Source: Cinclus cinclus (lineage: Eukaryota; Chordata; Aves; Passeriformes; Cinclidae). Taken from it: a stretch of 64,000 nucleotides of DNA. The stretch's first letter is position 1, and each line of letters starts with the position of its first letter. Below are positions 1 to 14,110 of this stretch, one piece after another. The stretch covers positions 17,036,704 through 17,100,703 of the forward strand of contig NC_085055.1 of NCBI RefSeq assembly GCF_963662255.1. Direction: 5' to 3'. The notes below the pieces were generated by a model, which saw nothing but the letters and a program-made list of their open reading frames with translations, did not search any database and had not been told where the DNA came from. The translations under genes and the position numbers were made by a program.

Positions 1-2665
1 ATTCTCTAAATAAAATCTCTGCTTTTTGGATGACTGTTTCTGAAGCATATATTCTGTTGTTGAAATTTAGTTCTTTTCTGAATAAAGCAGTTTTGGTGAA
101 TAATGCCATGCCTGATCAGCCTTTAAGAGTATTTAACTTTGGAAGTAATTGACTATGAACAGGAAGAGCCTTTGTGGTCAAGTTTTGCAGCTAAGTGGTT
201 AAACATAACTAGTTCTCAGAAGGGAAGTGCTTTGTAGATTTTAAGCACAAGTTTAAATATAACAATACGCAACATTTTCCACGTCTCAATTCTTTGTAAA
301 TAAACCTGTGATATTCTTTGTCAAAGTCTACGAAGGCAACAAGCCCATTGTTACCTGATTTCTCAGGTTTGTGGGGCTGTGTTTCTTTATTTCAAGTGCA
401 GTCTCATTGGGAAGGATGATGGGGTAACATACCATGGGCAGAACAGTGGGCTTGGGTTACCTGTCTAGTTCAGCTCCAGTATTTTTAACATGTTGTGCAA
501 GGAAAGGGAGGCACAATGGCCCCACTAAGACAAATATTAGCTCTCTCAGTCACTGTGTTCGTATCAGTTGACAAAAAGTGTTATATTAGGTAAAAAAACT
601 GGCTTGCTCTACGTCTTCCAGTGCCTATAAAAAATGGTACTGGAAACTACTTTCTGTGGAATGCATGGAGCAGGCAGGTTTTGCTGTGGGCAAGAAGAAC
701 AGACTGTTGGTTTCTCTTCTATGCCCCATCATGACAGGGTCAGTGGGAGGCACAGGGTGCATTTACATCTCTCTTCCCATGGCCTCCCACTCTGCCTCAG
801 TCTGGGAAAGAGCAGTGGACTTTCAGCAGTGCTGTGTGTGCTGGGATGGTGGTGCTTTGTGGCTGCAGTGCCCGGCCCTGGGAAAAGCTCTGGATCATGG
901 GCCACAGGGGCACTCCAGGCTTTCCAGCTGTGCTCAGGGATTGTGTCTTGTCGTGACTGCTTAAAAAATGTTGCTGCTTAAAATGTCACGTTTGTGTGAA
1001 GTAAAAAGGAATAAGGTGCATTTCAGAGACTGTGGGTACTGCTGGGAAGTCCCTAAGCAACCAAGAATTCAGATATCTATTATTAACCATGGCCTGAAAA
1101 TTCATACTTCTCTATCTGTTGTCTCTTTTACTCATAGACTCAATGATTGTGTAAATCACTTCATGCAGGCATTGGTAACACAGCTGGGTAGAGCCCAGGA
1201 ACCCACATTAGGAAAATGCGATGGGATTCTTCTCACTTTCTGATGTATTTGAGGCCACCATCACTTTCTGTGAGAGTCATGGTTTAATCCTATTGTATCC
1301 TGAGGTCTCTGGGTGAAAAGTTTGGGGAATCCCATGATGTCTCTGCCTGAGTGACACATACCTTTCTTTCATAACTACTTATGTGGAAAGTGATGGGAAA
1401 TAAGAGTGGTTCATGTAAACTCTAAGGAAAAATGCAGTCAATAATATCCAGGCACTCGTTGTGTAGAGTTTGGGTGCTTCAATTTATAAAGAGAAAACAT
1501 CACCTTTAGTCTTAGGGTGAGGCTATGGAGGAGAGCCTCCAGGGACACAGTAGGTAATGCAGGCTGCTTCATGGTATTAGTACATCATGACTCTTCACAC
1601 TAAACCAGTTGTGTGCCACAGGCCTTCCTCTGGGAATTGTGGGTTTTCCTGTAATGGAAGAGAAAATGTGTTTGGGAGGCCAGATTTGTCTGGGTTTCAG
1701 TCCTTTGCTCTCTTGAATGACAGAGTTACACCATTGTAACTGAGAGCATAATCTTGGCTGCTGGGCATTGATTTGGGTTGTTTTCTTCTCTTATGGCAGA
1801 GAAAATTAGTGGGACAGATCTGTAGGTTAGCTGAAAATAGCCCAGAGCTTCCTCTTGTGAGCCTTGTGCGAAGTGGCAGCCTTGGCCGACCCCAGCACAG
1901 CCCTGCTGGTGGCCCTGGCTTGGTGCTGGCCCGCTGGGAGCCAAGAGAAGCGTGGCTCCCTGTGGAGAACTTCAGGAGATCCACTTCTCTCTGTGGTTTC
2001 CTGCTCTGCGGCCGGACAAGACAGCTCAGCCAGCAGCTGCTTTCAGAAAAAGGCCTTGATTTGTGCAGGCTGGACGAGGCTGCAGGCAGTGCCAGGAGTC
2101 CCTTGTCAGCCCTGTCCTGCTGCCTGTGCCCGCAGGTGAAGCTGCTGCCAGGTTCTCCTTGCTTTCCAGCCACTGAGCTGTCCTGTGGCACTCCTTTTGC
2201 AGCTTCCTGGGGCGACTCTGCTCCTCCCTACTTCTTTCAAGAGAATCAAAGCTTTTAGTTGTGTCTCCACATTCCTTGCCAAAAAGGCACGAGGTGGAGA
2301 AGGGAAGTGGAGGAAGCAAGTATCACTGTTGAATTTGGCATGTATGCCTGGGAGAGGATGTAAGAAAGACTTGACTTTTTTTTTATCAGAAACCTCAGAG
2401 CCTGAAGGAACTTTGCTTGGAACAGTTTCATGCCCAGAAATCTACTTGAACATTGTTCTTGCTTGTAATTAATGCTTTAGCTGATAGTATTGAGTGGTGT
2501 GTGTGGGCAGGAGCTGGGTTGCAGTTGTTGGTATGCATGTGTGTTGGCTGCACAACAAATTGAAAAATGCAAGCCATGATAACAAGGTTCTTAACCTCTT
2601 CCTGAGACAAAACTGCTGTTCTCTTTGGCTTTGACTAAATCACTTTTTTTTTTGTTTATTGTCAG
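1..2665 (+). other. Intron, 5' part outside window
   Basis: No coding exon is recognisable here. The exon encoding the preceding residues (around 'FFPSDDFS' in human) was looked for and not found. From about 1860 to 2215 the sequence is clearly GC-richer than its surroundings and carries overlapping open frames on both strands, which resemble no family I know. The segment ends in a pyrimidine-rich stretch and the AG of exon 1. Confidence 0.7.
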
Positions 2666-2755
2666 ATAGACACAATTTCACTGGAAATCAGGACACTGTA
2701 TTCTTCTGTACCTGAAGATGCAGAACAAAAAGCAGAAAATTTATTTGTTAGAGAG
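2666..2755 (+). CDS. DOCK10: DOCK10 exon 1 of window (N-terminal region)
   Basis: 90 nt, phase 0 to 0, W1-30. It encodes [20 protein letters not shown] followed by [10 protein letters not shown]. The 'RTLYS.VPEDAE..AENL' core is the conserved N-terminal block of DOCK-C/D proteins (DUF3398-type region) and matches DOCK10. The first seven residues are less conserved against human. The acceptor follows a T-rich tract; the donor is GTGAG. Confidence 0.93.
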
Positions 2756-4343
2756 GTGAGTATCTAATTTTAAATGAAAACAAGTGTTTGCTATGAGAGA
2801 CTTGCTATGTTTATAATTAATATCTTTTTTCTTTTAATAGGCTTTAGGTGATTTGAATCAGGTTTGAATTTTGAAGGCCAGTGGGAGGGGGGAGGGTTAA
2901 TGTCTGCAGTTTGTCTAATGTGAGATGTTTGTATCTAGAAAAATTGTAAATGAACTATTTAGCCTGTCATTGTACTGTTTTCCAGCTGCATTCCCTCTCA
3001 CCACTAATCCACTGATATTGATGTTGGTGTTTTTACATCACTGGTAATGACTGGTGATGTTCATGTGCTCTGCACTTTGAAAATATTGATTTATTTCCAA
3101 AAATAGATAACCAATTGCCACTGTTTTAGACTCTTAGGTGTTATTGCAAGGTATGTATCTTGTTTGGAGCTGTACATATGAGGAGTAGGTGCACTGTGTA
3201 GGGGTTTGTATTTATTGTCAGTATTTAGAGTTTGTTTCACCTTACCATAATAGAAAGTTCAACAAGTAATTCCCTGACAGGTGGAGGCCCACCAGGTGTG
3301 AATAATTGCTCTGCCTTTAAACAACCCCTATGGCCGTATTGTTTCCATACCTGATCTCAGACTGTAGGAGAAGATTTGTCATCCTGCTGCCTCAGGAATA
3401 TTTCATGTTGTCACTGGTTTTATCATTTTGAAGGACTTTAGAGGAGCTGTTTGCACTGTTCAAAGGAATTCACTTTAGATGGCCCCCTGAACATTGCCAT
3501 CTTTCATTGTAGACGTGCAATATAGCTCACCATTTGCACTAACAGGTTTATGAAACAAAATTTTCAGCCAGTATCTAGGAGGAGTTTAATTCCAAGCACT
3601 TATAATTAATTAGCCCATAATGTGATGGTTCTTGGGTTTTGTTTGTTTTTTATTTTCACATATTGGGACTTTTCACACCTTGCTTCTGGTCTGAAAAAGT
3701 AGTTCATATGCACTGTAATTGCAAGAGGAAACTGTGGAGGAAAAGTCAGTTGCAGACAAACACAGGGATTAGAAATCATGAAGTCCAAAATTAGGCAGAA
3801 ATTTAGCTGTTGAATTGTATGCAATGTGATATTTTACAGACTGGCCCTATTTCTTTTCAGCAGGTCTAAAAAGAGCAACAGTAATTTACTGACAGCTCAG
3901 ATTGCCTGAACTTTGCCATCTTTGTTAATCTGGCAGCAGTGTTAAAAGATAACACAGCTTGTGGAGTTATCTACCTTCCCAGAGGCCTTTCAGCACTTTG
4001 AGGTCTGCTTTTTATTTTAAGGTTCCACAAGTTGCAAGGCCAGCGCTGCACTCATGGTTTACAGAGAGAAGTGGTGGGTCTAAAAATGGAACACAGTGCA
4101 CAGTGCCTGAATCGTTACAGCTGAGCATGCCAAGGGATGCTAATGGCAACCTGGTAAAACACATATTGAGTACATCTATTAGCTTTTTCTGCAGCACCAG
4201 TGAGCCAAGGGGAGGGGGAGAGAAGAGCAAAGCAGTGGAAAAAAACAGTACTACAGAACTCAGCTTGTACAAGGAAGAGTAGCAGGGTAAAGGCCCTGTT
4301 TATAATAGTAATGCATATGTTCCAATTTGCCACAAAGCCTATG

Positions 4344-4378
4344 TGCATATATATATATATGTATATACACACACACAA
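4344..4378. repeat. AT/CA dinucleotide microsatellite
   Basis: A short run of alternating AT passes into GTATAT and then an ACACAC run. It is intronic simple sequence of a kind likely to vary in length between individuals. Confidence 0.8.
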
Positions 4379-7300
4379 TAAATTAAACTCCATGAAGAGG
4401 ATGGTTTCCAGTCCAAATTTAGGCAAAAAACTGAACATGGGGTTCTGTGAAGATCTGTGGTTGTAGTCCTCTGCAGCAATTGTAGAGATGCATACTGCCC
4501 TAGCAGCAGCCTGTTGTGTTCACTGCAGGAGTTCGGCACTTTGGGAGAGATGTACAGGAGCAGAGTTGGTGGCCTTTACTTCTCTCTTGGAACCGTGGAA
4601 AAGCCAGCATTTCACTCTCTGAAGGAGTCTTTCTTCAAATATAGCATGATATAATGAACAGTGAAGGGGTCCACATTGTGCACACTTGACTGACTGTTGG
4701 TCACCTGGACTTGTGACAACCCAGGATCAAACACCTAATTCCTGATGAGGGGAATATACAGCTCCATATGCTGAAGCAATTTTGGTATCAGCTATCTCTG
4801 ACTGCTCACTATCTCAGTACTTCTGCAAGTTGAGACAAAGACATGGAGCAAGTTGGTGAGCTGCAGAAGAAGGGTCTGCTCTTGGAGGGGAAACTAATTC
4901 CTCTGTATGGTGCAGTTGAGGGCATGGTACTAAAACCATTTCAAGTCCTCATATCCATGATCTCATCTCATTCTTCTGGATGCTTGTGGTGTTCAGATGG
5001 TTTTGTCTATGAGATGAGATCACTTGTAAAAGCTTGTCACAAGTCTGTGATAGTGCCTTAACATCCTGGCTGTGCTTACTACTGGTGACAGTAGGAAAGC
5101 TTTTCCTCCCCCTTTAGCCCTTTCATTGCTCTAGCTCTTCAAGAATAAGGGGGTTTTTCCCCAGCCCTTACCAAAATCCATACAAAGGCAACTTGGGGAT
5201 TGGATCAGATTTCCCTTCCTCAAGCAACCATAAGCAGTACTTAGAGACACACCAGGAGGACTCAATTGCCTGGGCAGTATTGGTTTATGGATCCACAAAA
5301 GCTGACAAGACAAATGGAAAAAGATGAGGCTGATATTGCTGAGGAAAGCTTTCAGTATCGATGGCATTTGATGCTTCCACCTTTAGTGGAAAGTTTCTGC
5401 CTCTGGTTGTCTATTCACTTCTCTTAGTACCACTTTTGGATTCCTCAGGAACTCACTTTCCCTGATGGTGATATTGAAATATTCTTATAATAGGTGCAGC
5501 AGAAGATTTAATCTTTAAATAAGATGTCTGACCATCTTTGTTTTGCTGAAACTGTAAAATGAAAGTCTAAAACAAAGTAAAACTAAGGTGACAAATAATC
5601 CCTTAATAAGTATTTTATGCCTGCCAAGAGAATAAATATTTTACATTTTATGATTGATTAAAGTGTGTCCCTTTATTAATTAATACTTGAGCATTAGCTA
5701 TATTTTAAAGTTAATACTTTAATTATTCCTCCTGCAGTTGTATTATGACATTTTCCTTGTGGATTTTTCCACCTTAACTTTTCTTAGGCAGGACCAGCCT
5801 GAGGGACTAAATCAGGTTCCAAGAAAGGAGAAGTTTATGGAAACTTTTAAAGCCAGAATCAAATTGTCTTCAGTGGTTTGTTGTTTTAAGTATTCCTAAC
5901 TTCCTTTATCATTCTGTTTCCTTCCAAATTCTGAAATTTCTCACTCCTCACAGAGTCTGCTGCACATCTGCTACATTTATGCTAGTCAGCATTGTCCTCA
6001 CGGTCCATAATTTTGGCAAAAAGAAACATTCACTTTACTAGAAACAAAATAGAATTCTTCCTTTCAGACAATAAAAACATTTCTCATATCACCTTTCCAA
6101 TGTCTGTATCCTGAATATGCAGCTCAGATGGGAATTGGGATTTCCACATTTCATTTGGAAATATAAGGGGATAGTGCACTTTGCTATTCAAAGTAACGTT
6201 TAGTCTGAGGAACTTAAACTTTCTAATTGCAATGTATTTAATGCCATATTGGTTTGGATCAAACCAGTATTTTCAGGAACAATGCAGGCATGGGCATACA
6301 AATACATACTGTTTGTGTGTGTATCTACAGGAATAAAATTCTAGGTATTTGTGAAAAAAATGCAGAAAGTAAATAAATATTAGTTGTTGACTCTTCTTTA
6401 AGAAATTAGTTTAAGCCAGGTGATCCTTCAAAAACAACAACAACAAAAAAGGTGCTACTTGGGTAAGTTTTTGGGAAACATGTTTGTGGAGGGCTGTCCC
6501 CAGGAGTGAGGAGATGTAGGAGCTGTGCCGGGGGCAGGAGGAGTGATCTTTCTGGGTGAAAAACAAATCAAAATGAAGTAGCAGTGTTGGAATATTGCAA
6601 TTTCATTCAGTGAATAATGTAGTTAATTTTGTCTATGATAATACAGTGTTCACGTGGGTATCTCTGAACTTTCCTCTTGAGGTTTTCTAGATACACAAGA
6701 GGGAGTTGTCACTAGCAAAGCACTTGCCATGCATCTGAGGGAGTTTTTGAGATTTTGCAGGTCGGGTCTACAGGATCTGTAAGTAATTATGAAACATGAT
6801 GTTAATTAATCAGTGTAAAAAAGCCACAGCCACCTGTATAACTTCTGAAAGTGGTGGTGTGCCCATAGTGTTGATTTCTGAGGCTTTTTGATTTGCCAGC
6901 TAGTCTGCATTGTTCTTGCCTCTTTCAAAATCAAACTAAAATGAGAACTCCTGTTGACAATGACACAATGACACCCCGAAAATTTTGTTGGTGCTCATCA
7001 CAGTGTAAATTCCCCCATCTTCAAAAATCTAAGTTTTTTTAGTGCTTGAAAGAGCTGCGGTGTCAGGGCTAGATATAGATTATTAAAGGATAGTGAGTCT
7101 TTTGATAGTACAGAAGAGAAATACTTCTTAAAATGTTTGATACTTTAAAATAATAGGTGTGTTTCAATGTTTTGGCTTGTTACTTGCCTGTTTCACTGGG
7201 CTTTACTATCCATGTGAACTGTTACTTTGGAAACAGTTTTGAGAGCCCCAAAATGAAGGTCCAGGTTGGCAGCAGCCACTGGTGATGGTGCCATGCTCAC

Positions 7301-7790
7301 TGTGGGTGTGAGGAGTCTGGGGCAGCCTGGCTGGAGGGCTGGGTTTCCAGCCGGGGTGGTCTCAGCCCCTTCCAGCTCCCCACATCCCTGCACGCTCCCT
7401 TCCTTTGGTTGTTGCAGCTGAGGTCAGAGGAGAGAGGGAAGGCTCTGTGAGCAGGGCACGTCATGGGCAGAGCTCAGAGCCATTTCTGCAGCTTTCTCTC
7501 CTGCGCTGTGGCCACGTCCAGCTCCAGAACGTCTTTGCTTTCTGGTTCCAAGCTCCTGCATGTGCTTGCCCTGCCCTGTTCCACCTCAGGAGCAGCCGCT
7601 CTGCCAGGGTGAGGGGCAGAGTTTCTGTGCATGCAGCTCCTCTGCAAGGAGCCCACTTGCTCCACAAATGACTTGTACTGTATGTGCATCTCCGTTTCTG
7701 AAGACCACATGCTAGTGCTGCCTGAGAGAGGCTATAACCAGGGAAGTTGTTTGTTTCCTTTGTGTCTCTCTTACTTCCCTCTTTTACTGT

Positions 7791-7881
7791 TTTGAGGTTT
7801 TTTTGTTTATTTGTTTGTTTGTGGGTGTTTTTTTGTTTGGGTTTTTGTGGGTTGGTTGTTTTGGGTTTTGTTTTTTTTCCC
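7791..7881 (+). repeat. T/G-rich low-complexity tract
   Basis: About 90 bases almost without A or C on the sense strand, built of irregular TTTG, GTTT and GGGTTTT units. Similar tracts occur in other introns here, with the T/G side on the transcribed gene's sense strand. No precise repeat unit can be defined. Confidence 0.8.
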
Positions 7882-10800
7882 TCCGAAAGGTTCCTTTCCA
7901 TTGCTGGATGAATCTTTAAGTGTCTTTTTCACATTGGTAGCCATCATGCTGTCATCACCTGAACCAGAGATAAGAAGTTACATGGAAAAAGTCTGCAGGA
8001 CTGTATATCCCTGTAAGGAAAAAATCAGGCCATCTGAACAAAAACAAAATGGGAAAAGGGAAAAAAAACCCCAAAGACCTTAGTTTGATAGGGCCCCTGG
8101 GAATAGGCTGTGCTGCCTGTTTAATTAACAGAGCAGTAGAAAGTTCATGCAAACATGTGCCAACCCTCCCACATCCCAAAACTTCAGTTTCTCTGTCTAT
8201 ATTTTTCCTCCCCCACAGTTCATTTGAGCTCAACAGCCCTTGCATTGGTGCCTCTGTTCCTTGCCAGGAATAGTAGTATCCAGCTCTAGCGTTTTCATGA
8301 AATCTCTGCCTCTATAAAGGTATTACTTGCTCCTCAAATTTGGTTTGCAGGTATTGTTCCTCATTGCTAAAACTTAATTTCTGAAAATAATTTCCAGATT
8401 TAAAAAAAATAATTCTAAGTCAGTATGGTTAGCAGAAGTATTTTATTTTTATTTGGGATATTCTGAAGAGAAAATCTGTCCTCTTTTTTTGTTACTTTTT
8501 CAGTTAGCTCTCTTTTCCCCAGAGAAGCTAGATCAAGAATAGTGGTAGCTGTTGCACTGGGTTGGCTTGCCTTTTGTGAATTTACTGAGTGATACTTGAA
8601 TGTGCTGCTTTGTCCCCTTTAATTTTTATTTTGATTAGCTTTTTCTTGGAGAAGTACAATAAACCTTTATACTTACAAGCTAAAATACTGTGGCCTGCTC
8701 TATATGTTATTCACAACTGCTTTTTTTAACATACCAGCCTATAATGTTTGCAATAAAAGCCCGCTTTGAGAGTTCTCTGTGGGCTTTAATTGCCTCTGTT
8801 AAATAAAATGCTTAGTAATGAAAGTACCCCAGGGGAAAAGTGGTCCCTTTTGTAGAAGGTTCACTTGGTTTACATTTGCCAAAGAGAAAGGGAGTGATGT
8901 GTGAACTGGAGGTTCTGGGCTCACCCTCACAATGCTCTGTAAGCTTTTCATTTGCTTATGTAGAACAGAGAGTGTATGTTACTCTTGTAAGTGTATTCTT
9001 ATAGCCTAGGTGACTGTCACATGCATTTCACACAAATGCAACAGTGACCAAGTTGTTTTATGAAGAATCATAAAACAGAAAGTTTGGTGTGAAGTGTTTT
9101 ATTATTATCTCTACATTCAGAGGCCAAGTGCATCAATGTAGGGGTTTTTTGCAGGGCTAGCTTTGAACCTGGCCCTGATGAGCACAGAGAGAGTCAGTTA
9201 TAATGCTGTAATATTAGTCTTCATTCTTGGAGAATATGTGATTATGTTGTCTAATGCTCACACTTTGTTCTGCATCTGTACAATAATGAGGCCCTGTGTC
9301 AGATGAGAAGGTAAATACTGGATCCCCATGGAACGTGTGTACTGCTTTTGGTTGTGCTGAGCTGCCTATAAATGTGCACCCACTTCCTTGCCACCTTTTC
9401 CACTCTCTAAACCAAATAAAGCTGTTACAGAATACTCTGAATACAAAGAAGATGACTTCCTAAAATAATTTGTGGGTACATACTCTGCATGAGAATTTAA
9501 AAAATTTAAGACAGTCAGTTAAGCCAATGCTGAGTAATTTAGACAGCCCATCTCAGGTTTGCTCCAGCAGCCTGATAATCCCCTCTCTGGGCCTCTGAGG
9601 CAGAGACCACCTGTACAAGCAGTGGCTCCCATGGGCACTTCAGAAGATGCTGGGAATGAAGAGAAGGAATACTCCCAGTTGTAGCAGTCAACCTTTTTAT
9701 ACTAATTTATAATTGTCCTTTTACTCTCTTTCCTTCTACTTTCTCTGCACAACTTTTGGTATTTAGACACCTTTGATCTATCTGTTATTCCATTCTGTTT
9801 GTCTCCTGGAGTCTCATGCCTTTCTGTGAGTCTGTCTTTACTGTTCCCACCTCAGACTCCTTTCAATCCTTCTGCTTCTTTCTCTACTGTACACATCTTC
9901 ATCCTTTTCCTTCCTGATGTGCCTCCTTTTCCATATAGTCTTGGGCAACAACTTCTTCTGTTGGGTTCTAGGCTTGATCCCTCTCTTTCTTCCTTTCCAT
10001 CTCAGGTAGGCTGGTGAAAATTTTCAGGTGGAGTGTGGAGAGAAAATAATACTGGGATAAAATCTTCAGCATACTGTACAAATATCAGTTGTAACTTACA
10101 CTCTGTATGAAGAATCACTGGAAAGTCTCACATTGTGTCATTTTTCTTATAGATGTGCACCTTAGCAGTAACTGTATGTATTTCATGCATCTTGTTCCCT
10201 TTCAAAATGTCATGTTGTGTTTAACTGCATTGATAAAAGTTATGCATTAAATAAATGGCACAGATATTCTGGTCTGTTTGCCAGCACAGCCAAGCCCTTC
10301 TCTTATAGTCTAGGCTTGACCTCCTTATTTAAGGGAGATTGATGTACTAATAACAATTTCCAAAGGAAACTGCAATGCCAGCAAGAAAATTTTTAGACTA
10401 TCAAAACTACATGATGACATGACTGAGCAAATTCAGTGTGGAAGGGAAAATGAGCCTGGTGAAAAATCATAGTCCTATTAATATATTTCTTAATGGTAGG
10501 AGGTCAAAAATCAATCCTTAAGGGCAGAACGAGAAGTAGAGATCTTGTGCTGCAACAAGGAGGAGAGTAAAAAGGGTAAGGCAATTGTATTTACATTTGT
10601 AAATATGTGGAAGGCTTAGGTAAGGAAACAGGATGCAAACAAAAAATGCATAATCAATGTCCATGGAGGAAGTCAGGCCTAAACTAGATCATGTCTTTTG
10701 AGGCAGTAACTATATTGTTTAACCATGCTTCCTAGAAAACAGATGCGAATCAGTAAAACATGTTAAATTGCTATCCACTCCCTCTTCCATCTTGTGTGAT

Positions 10801-11008
10801 TCAGTGCATTTGATGTTAAAGGGAAATGTGCTTCAAAATATGGAAGCATCTGACATTGGCTTTCCTTTAAGAGCTGAGCACCCAGCTTTAAAAGAGAAGA
10901 ATATGTTCTCTGGCCCATGGGCTGCCTCAGAACTTTATCAGTTCTCTAGCCTTCAGTCTCAACCCTTGTAGTAATTCTATTGTTGTTGTTTGTGTTTCTT
11001 CTGTTTAG

Positions 11009-11091
11009 GCTTGTAAATACTACAGTTCCCACTGGCATGTTGTGAACTACAAATATGAATCCTATTCGGAAGACTTTCGACACTTGCCGCA
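11009..11091 (+). CDS. DOCK10: DOCK10 exon 2 (N-terminal region)
   Basis: 83 nt, enters in phase 0 and leaves two bases of a split codon; W31-58. It encodes ACKYYSSHWHVVNYKYESYS and then EDFRHLP. 'WHVVNYKYE.YS.D.R.LP' is a hallmark of the DOCK-D N-terminus. The split codon CA|A (Gln) is completed in exon 3. Confidence 0.95.
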
Positions 11092-13573
11092 GTAAGAATC
11101 CACATAAGTTCCCTTTTTTAAATTATTTTTTTCCCATTAGACTTGTGTTATTTGCTAAGCTTTGTCCATATTTGCACTTTCCTTTGTCTTCTACGCTGTG
11201 CTTGTTTCACTGTATTTTTAGTGCCTTGCATTTTTAAAAAGGGGAAGCAAAGGTCCTTCAGAAAAGTTCAAGACTCTGCAGAATTCACTGGTGTCAACAA
11301 ACTCCATTAGTGCTGATTCAAATCCTTACAAGTGTATTTGCGTTTTTAAAGCACAGTTGATACAGGAGAGGTGGCTTTTCGTTTTCCTTAATAATGCATA
11401 AATGTCACTCACCTTTCACTGGGATTCATTCTCCTTTTAGTTACCCTGTGGGACAGAGAATGGGATTTCAGTGCTTTACAGCTGCATTGTACAGGAAAAC
11501 TGGGTGCACTGATGGTACAAGGCTGCAGATGTGTGCTGGTGTCAGGGTAAGGGGTATCTCTCCTGTGCTTGGAGGCATGTGAACATGAAAATCACTGTAA
11601 AAGTGCTGGGAGGAGCAGGAATAAGTTCCTTGACTTGAGTAAAAGGAAAAGAAGAATCTGGCACTCCTACGTGCATGAGTTTCTACCCATATTCATTTTT
11701 CTGGAAGGTTTGTGTCCTGCCCCTGAGGAATGTTTTAAGAGGGTAGTTACCAAAATCATCAGGTGCCAGAACGAGCTGTGTTAATGCCTCCTTTCCTGGA
11801 GTTTGAGTCATTAAAATTACAATACTGGATGTGAAAGGTTTTCTACCTGCACATAAATATGGGAATGAATGAGTGCTCCACGCTTGGGTTGGATGGAAAC
11901 TAGTACTACCTTCATTGCTTCAGGAACTGATAAAACTCATAAAATGGAGTCTTATGGCCCAGTCAGATGCTGTGTTCAGAGGGTTTTGCACTGCAAACCT
12001 TCCTTTAGACCTGCATTTGGTCTTGTAGATTGGTATTTTTATGAACAGTATACATGACAGTACAAAAAACCATTAAGAGCAGTTTTGCTAATCAGAGATT
12101 GTAGACACACTCTTTCTTAATTACCTAGCCTGCTGATTGGTTTAGAAAATTAATGTATTTAATGCTCAAGAAAAATAGTTGTAGCCCAGCAGTTTTCCAT
12201 TTAACCTTAAACGTCTTCACTCTTATGAAATATGCATTGGACAGATGTGTGTGCATTACTATGCACAAAAGTATGTTTTAGCTGATTGCATACATCCTCT
12301 TCTGTGAAGGATATTTTAGTGTGGGATTTTTTAAATTTTTAATGGGATTTGCTTTCATGGGTTCATGCTCCAGGGGTACCAGAGTGTCTTACATCTTACT
12401 TTTTCTCCCCTCCTAATGCATACATTGCACTGAGGTTTATACTGACAGGAAGTCTTGTGTCTCCTAGGGAGGGTTTAGGTGCCACACATTTTAATATTTG
12501 AGACACGAAGTTATAGCAGGAGTTGTCTGCAATTGTTTGCTGGAAACTTTTGGCTTTTAAGCTTAACACACTTTTAACAGATCTGGTTTGAGTTCCACCT
12601 CATTTCATATTGTTTACAGCCTCTTCTACCTTGTTTTGCATGTATATATTACAAACTTTGGTGCTTTAGACTAAATCTCAAGAAAAGTAGAGAGGCTTGT
12701 TATGTCCTGGTCATTATACTGTATCTCACTCTTGATAGGTCTGGATGCCCACTTTCTACCAGTTTTTGTTTGATTTGAAGAAACCTGCTGTCATACTTTG
12801 AGAAATCTGAACATATTGTTATATCAATCCCTTTATAGGAAATCACTGTAATAGTGAACACTGTGTGAGTGTAAAATGTTTAGCTTTACATCGTGGGAAA
12901 GGAGTATCATTTACAATACCAGCTCTAACTGTGGCTAAAGTAATTCCATTCACTGAGGGTGTGCTGAACTTCCCTGTGGGCTTATCCATGTCAAAACAAG
13001 CATGTTGGGACTCAGCAGCTTGCAGCAGCACTGAAGGACTTCAGGCTTGGGTGTGATTGAGGCCATGCTGTGCTGGGTCACACAGTTGTGCAGCACCTCC
13101 AGTAACGGCTGCGTGGTGGAGCAGATTTTGGTCAGAGTGACTCCTTCTGAACACTGGCCCTTTCTGACTGGAAAGAAGTTACTGTGTGATGCTGGGCACC
13201 CAGGGCAGGCAGTGAGTACTCAACATGTCCACTGCAGTACTGGTGTGGCACCAGCACAGAGCTCAGCGGCATGTGCACGATCAAAATATTTAGCAATTGT
13301 TATGGTTTTTCTCTGCGTGTGCTCCTCCTTGGAGGTTTTTCTCAGCTCTTTCTAACCCCTTAGATTCTTCTCTGTAAGCTCTCACTATCTCTTTTACACC
13401 ATGGTTTAAGCTTTGTGCTGATGTGTCCTTGCTTCTTGAGCAAGGGAAAAGATTAAGGGTTGCTTGGTGTGCCGTCCTGACTGTCTGGGAACAGAAAAAG
13501 CCATTAGCAAAATTTTTGCTGCTGTTTGTAGGAAACCTGGAACGCTTGTTAGATATTTCAGGTCTGGTGCCCA

Positions 13574-13594
13574 TTTTTTTTTTTTTTTTTTTTT
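13574..13594. repeat. Poly(T) run, 21 bases
   Basis: Uninterrupted T homopolymer in intron 2. No adjoining SINE or LINE body or target-site duplication was recognised, so it is listed only as simple sequence. Confidence 0.85.
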
Positions 13595-14020
13595 AGAAGG
13601 TGGAATTGGCTTGAGATTTTTTGGTTTGGGGTCCTTTCAGGTGGGAATGTTTGTGTTAGAATTTTTAACAGCTGCCCTTGGTTGCATTGGAAAACCTGCG
13701 GTGGTTTTCCATGACAGACATTCTGACTATTAAAGCTTTACAGATGTCAAAAATGCCAGTAGATTGTAAATATTCCTTTCATTAAAAACATTGATCGGTT
13801 GTTTGCAGTAAATAAACTGCAAAATTGGAACAAACCAAAGAGGCGATGAACGCTCTTGTGTTCTCTGTGCCCTTATGGTGGCATGGGCACATTATGGGAG
13901 CGCTGGTTTTGAAATGAGGAAAATTAAGTGGAGATAGGTATTGCTCATTACTCTGATCTTCCTTACCTGTAATTTATGTATGAATGAATAAAAAAAATAA
14001 GAGAGTCAATATTTTGTTCA

Positions 14021-14110
14021 TTTTGGTTTTTGGGTTTTTTTGTGTTTTTGGGTTTTTTTGTTTGTTTTTTTGTTTTGTTTTGGGTTTTTTTTGTGTGGGT
14101 TTTTTTTTTT
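14021..14110 (+). repeat. T/G-rich low-complexity tract
   Basis: About 90 bases of T runs broken by GGG and G, with no C or A across most of it. It is the most extreme of the window's sense-strand T/G tracts and lies about 850 bases before exon 3. Confidence 0.85.

Larger units (their letters stand above)
2756..11008 (+). other. Intron 1 (8.25 kb)
   Basis: Longest complete intron of the window. It holds an AT/CA dinucleotide patch (4344-4378), a GC-richer patch around 7300-7680 and a T/G-rich tract (7791-7881). Open frames in it are short and unrecognisable; the 146-residue minus-strand frame over 7461-7901 is in part a translation of the T/G tract. No exon, RNA gene or intact transposon was seen. 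Confidence 0.75.

Noticed and set aside
1697..2258. Overlapping 164-codon (minus) and 161-codon (plus) open frames
   Set aside because: They overlap on opposite strands in a GC-rich patch where stop codons are rare, and neither resembles a known family or has splice or promoter context.
7461..7901. 146-codon minus-strand open frame
   Set aside because: Its N-terminal Lys/Thr/Asn-rich part is simply the reverse translation of the T/G-rich tract.
13802..13823. Hairpin TTTGCAGT / ACTGCAAA with six-base loop
   Set aside because: Eight-base arms are expected by chance in 64 kb and no RNA-gene context surrounds it.
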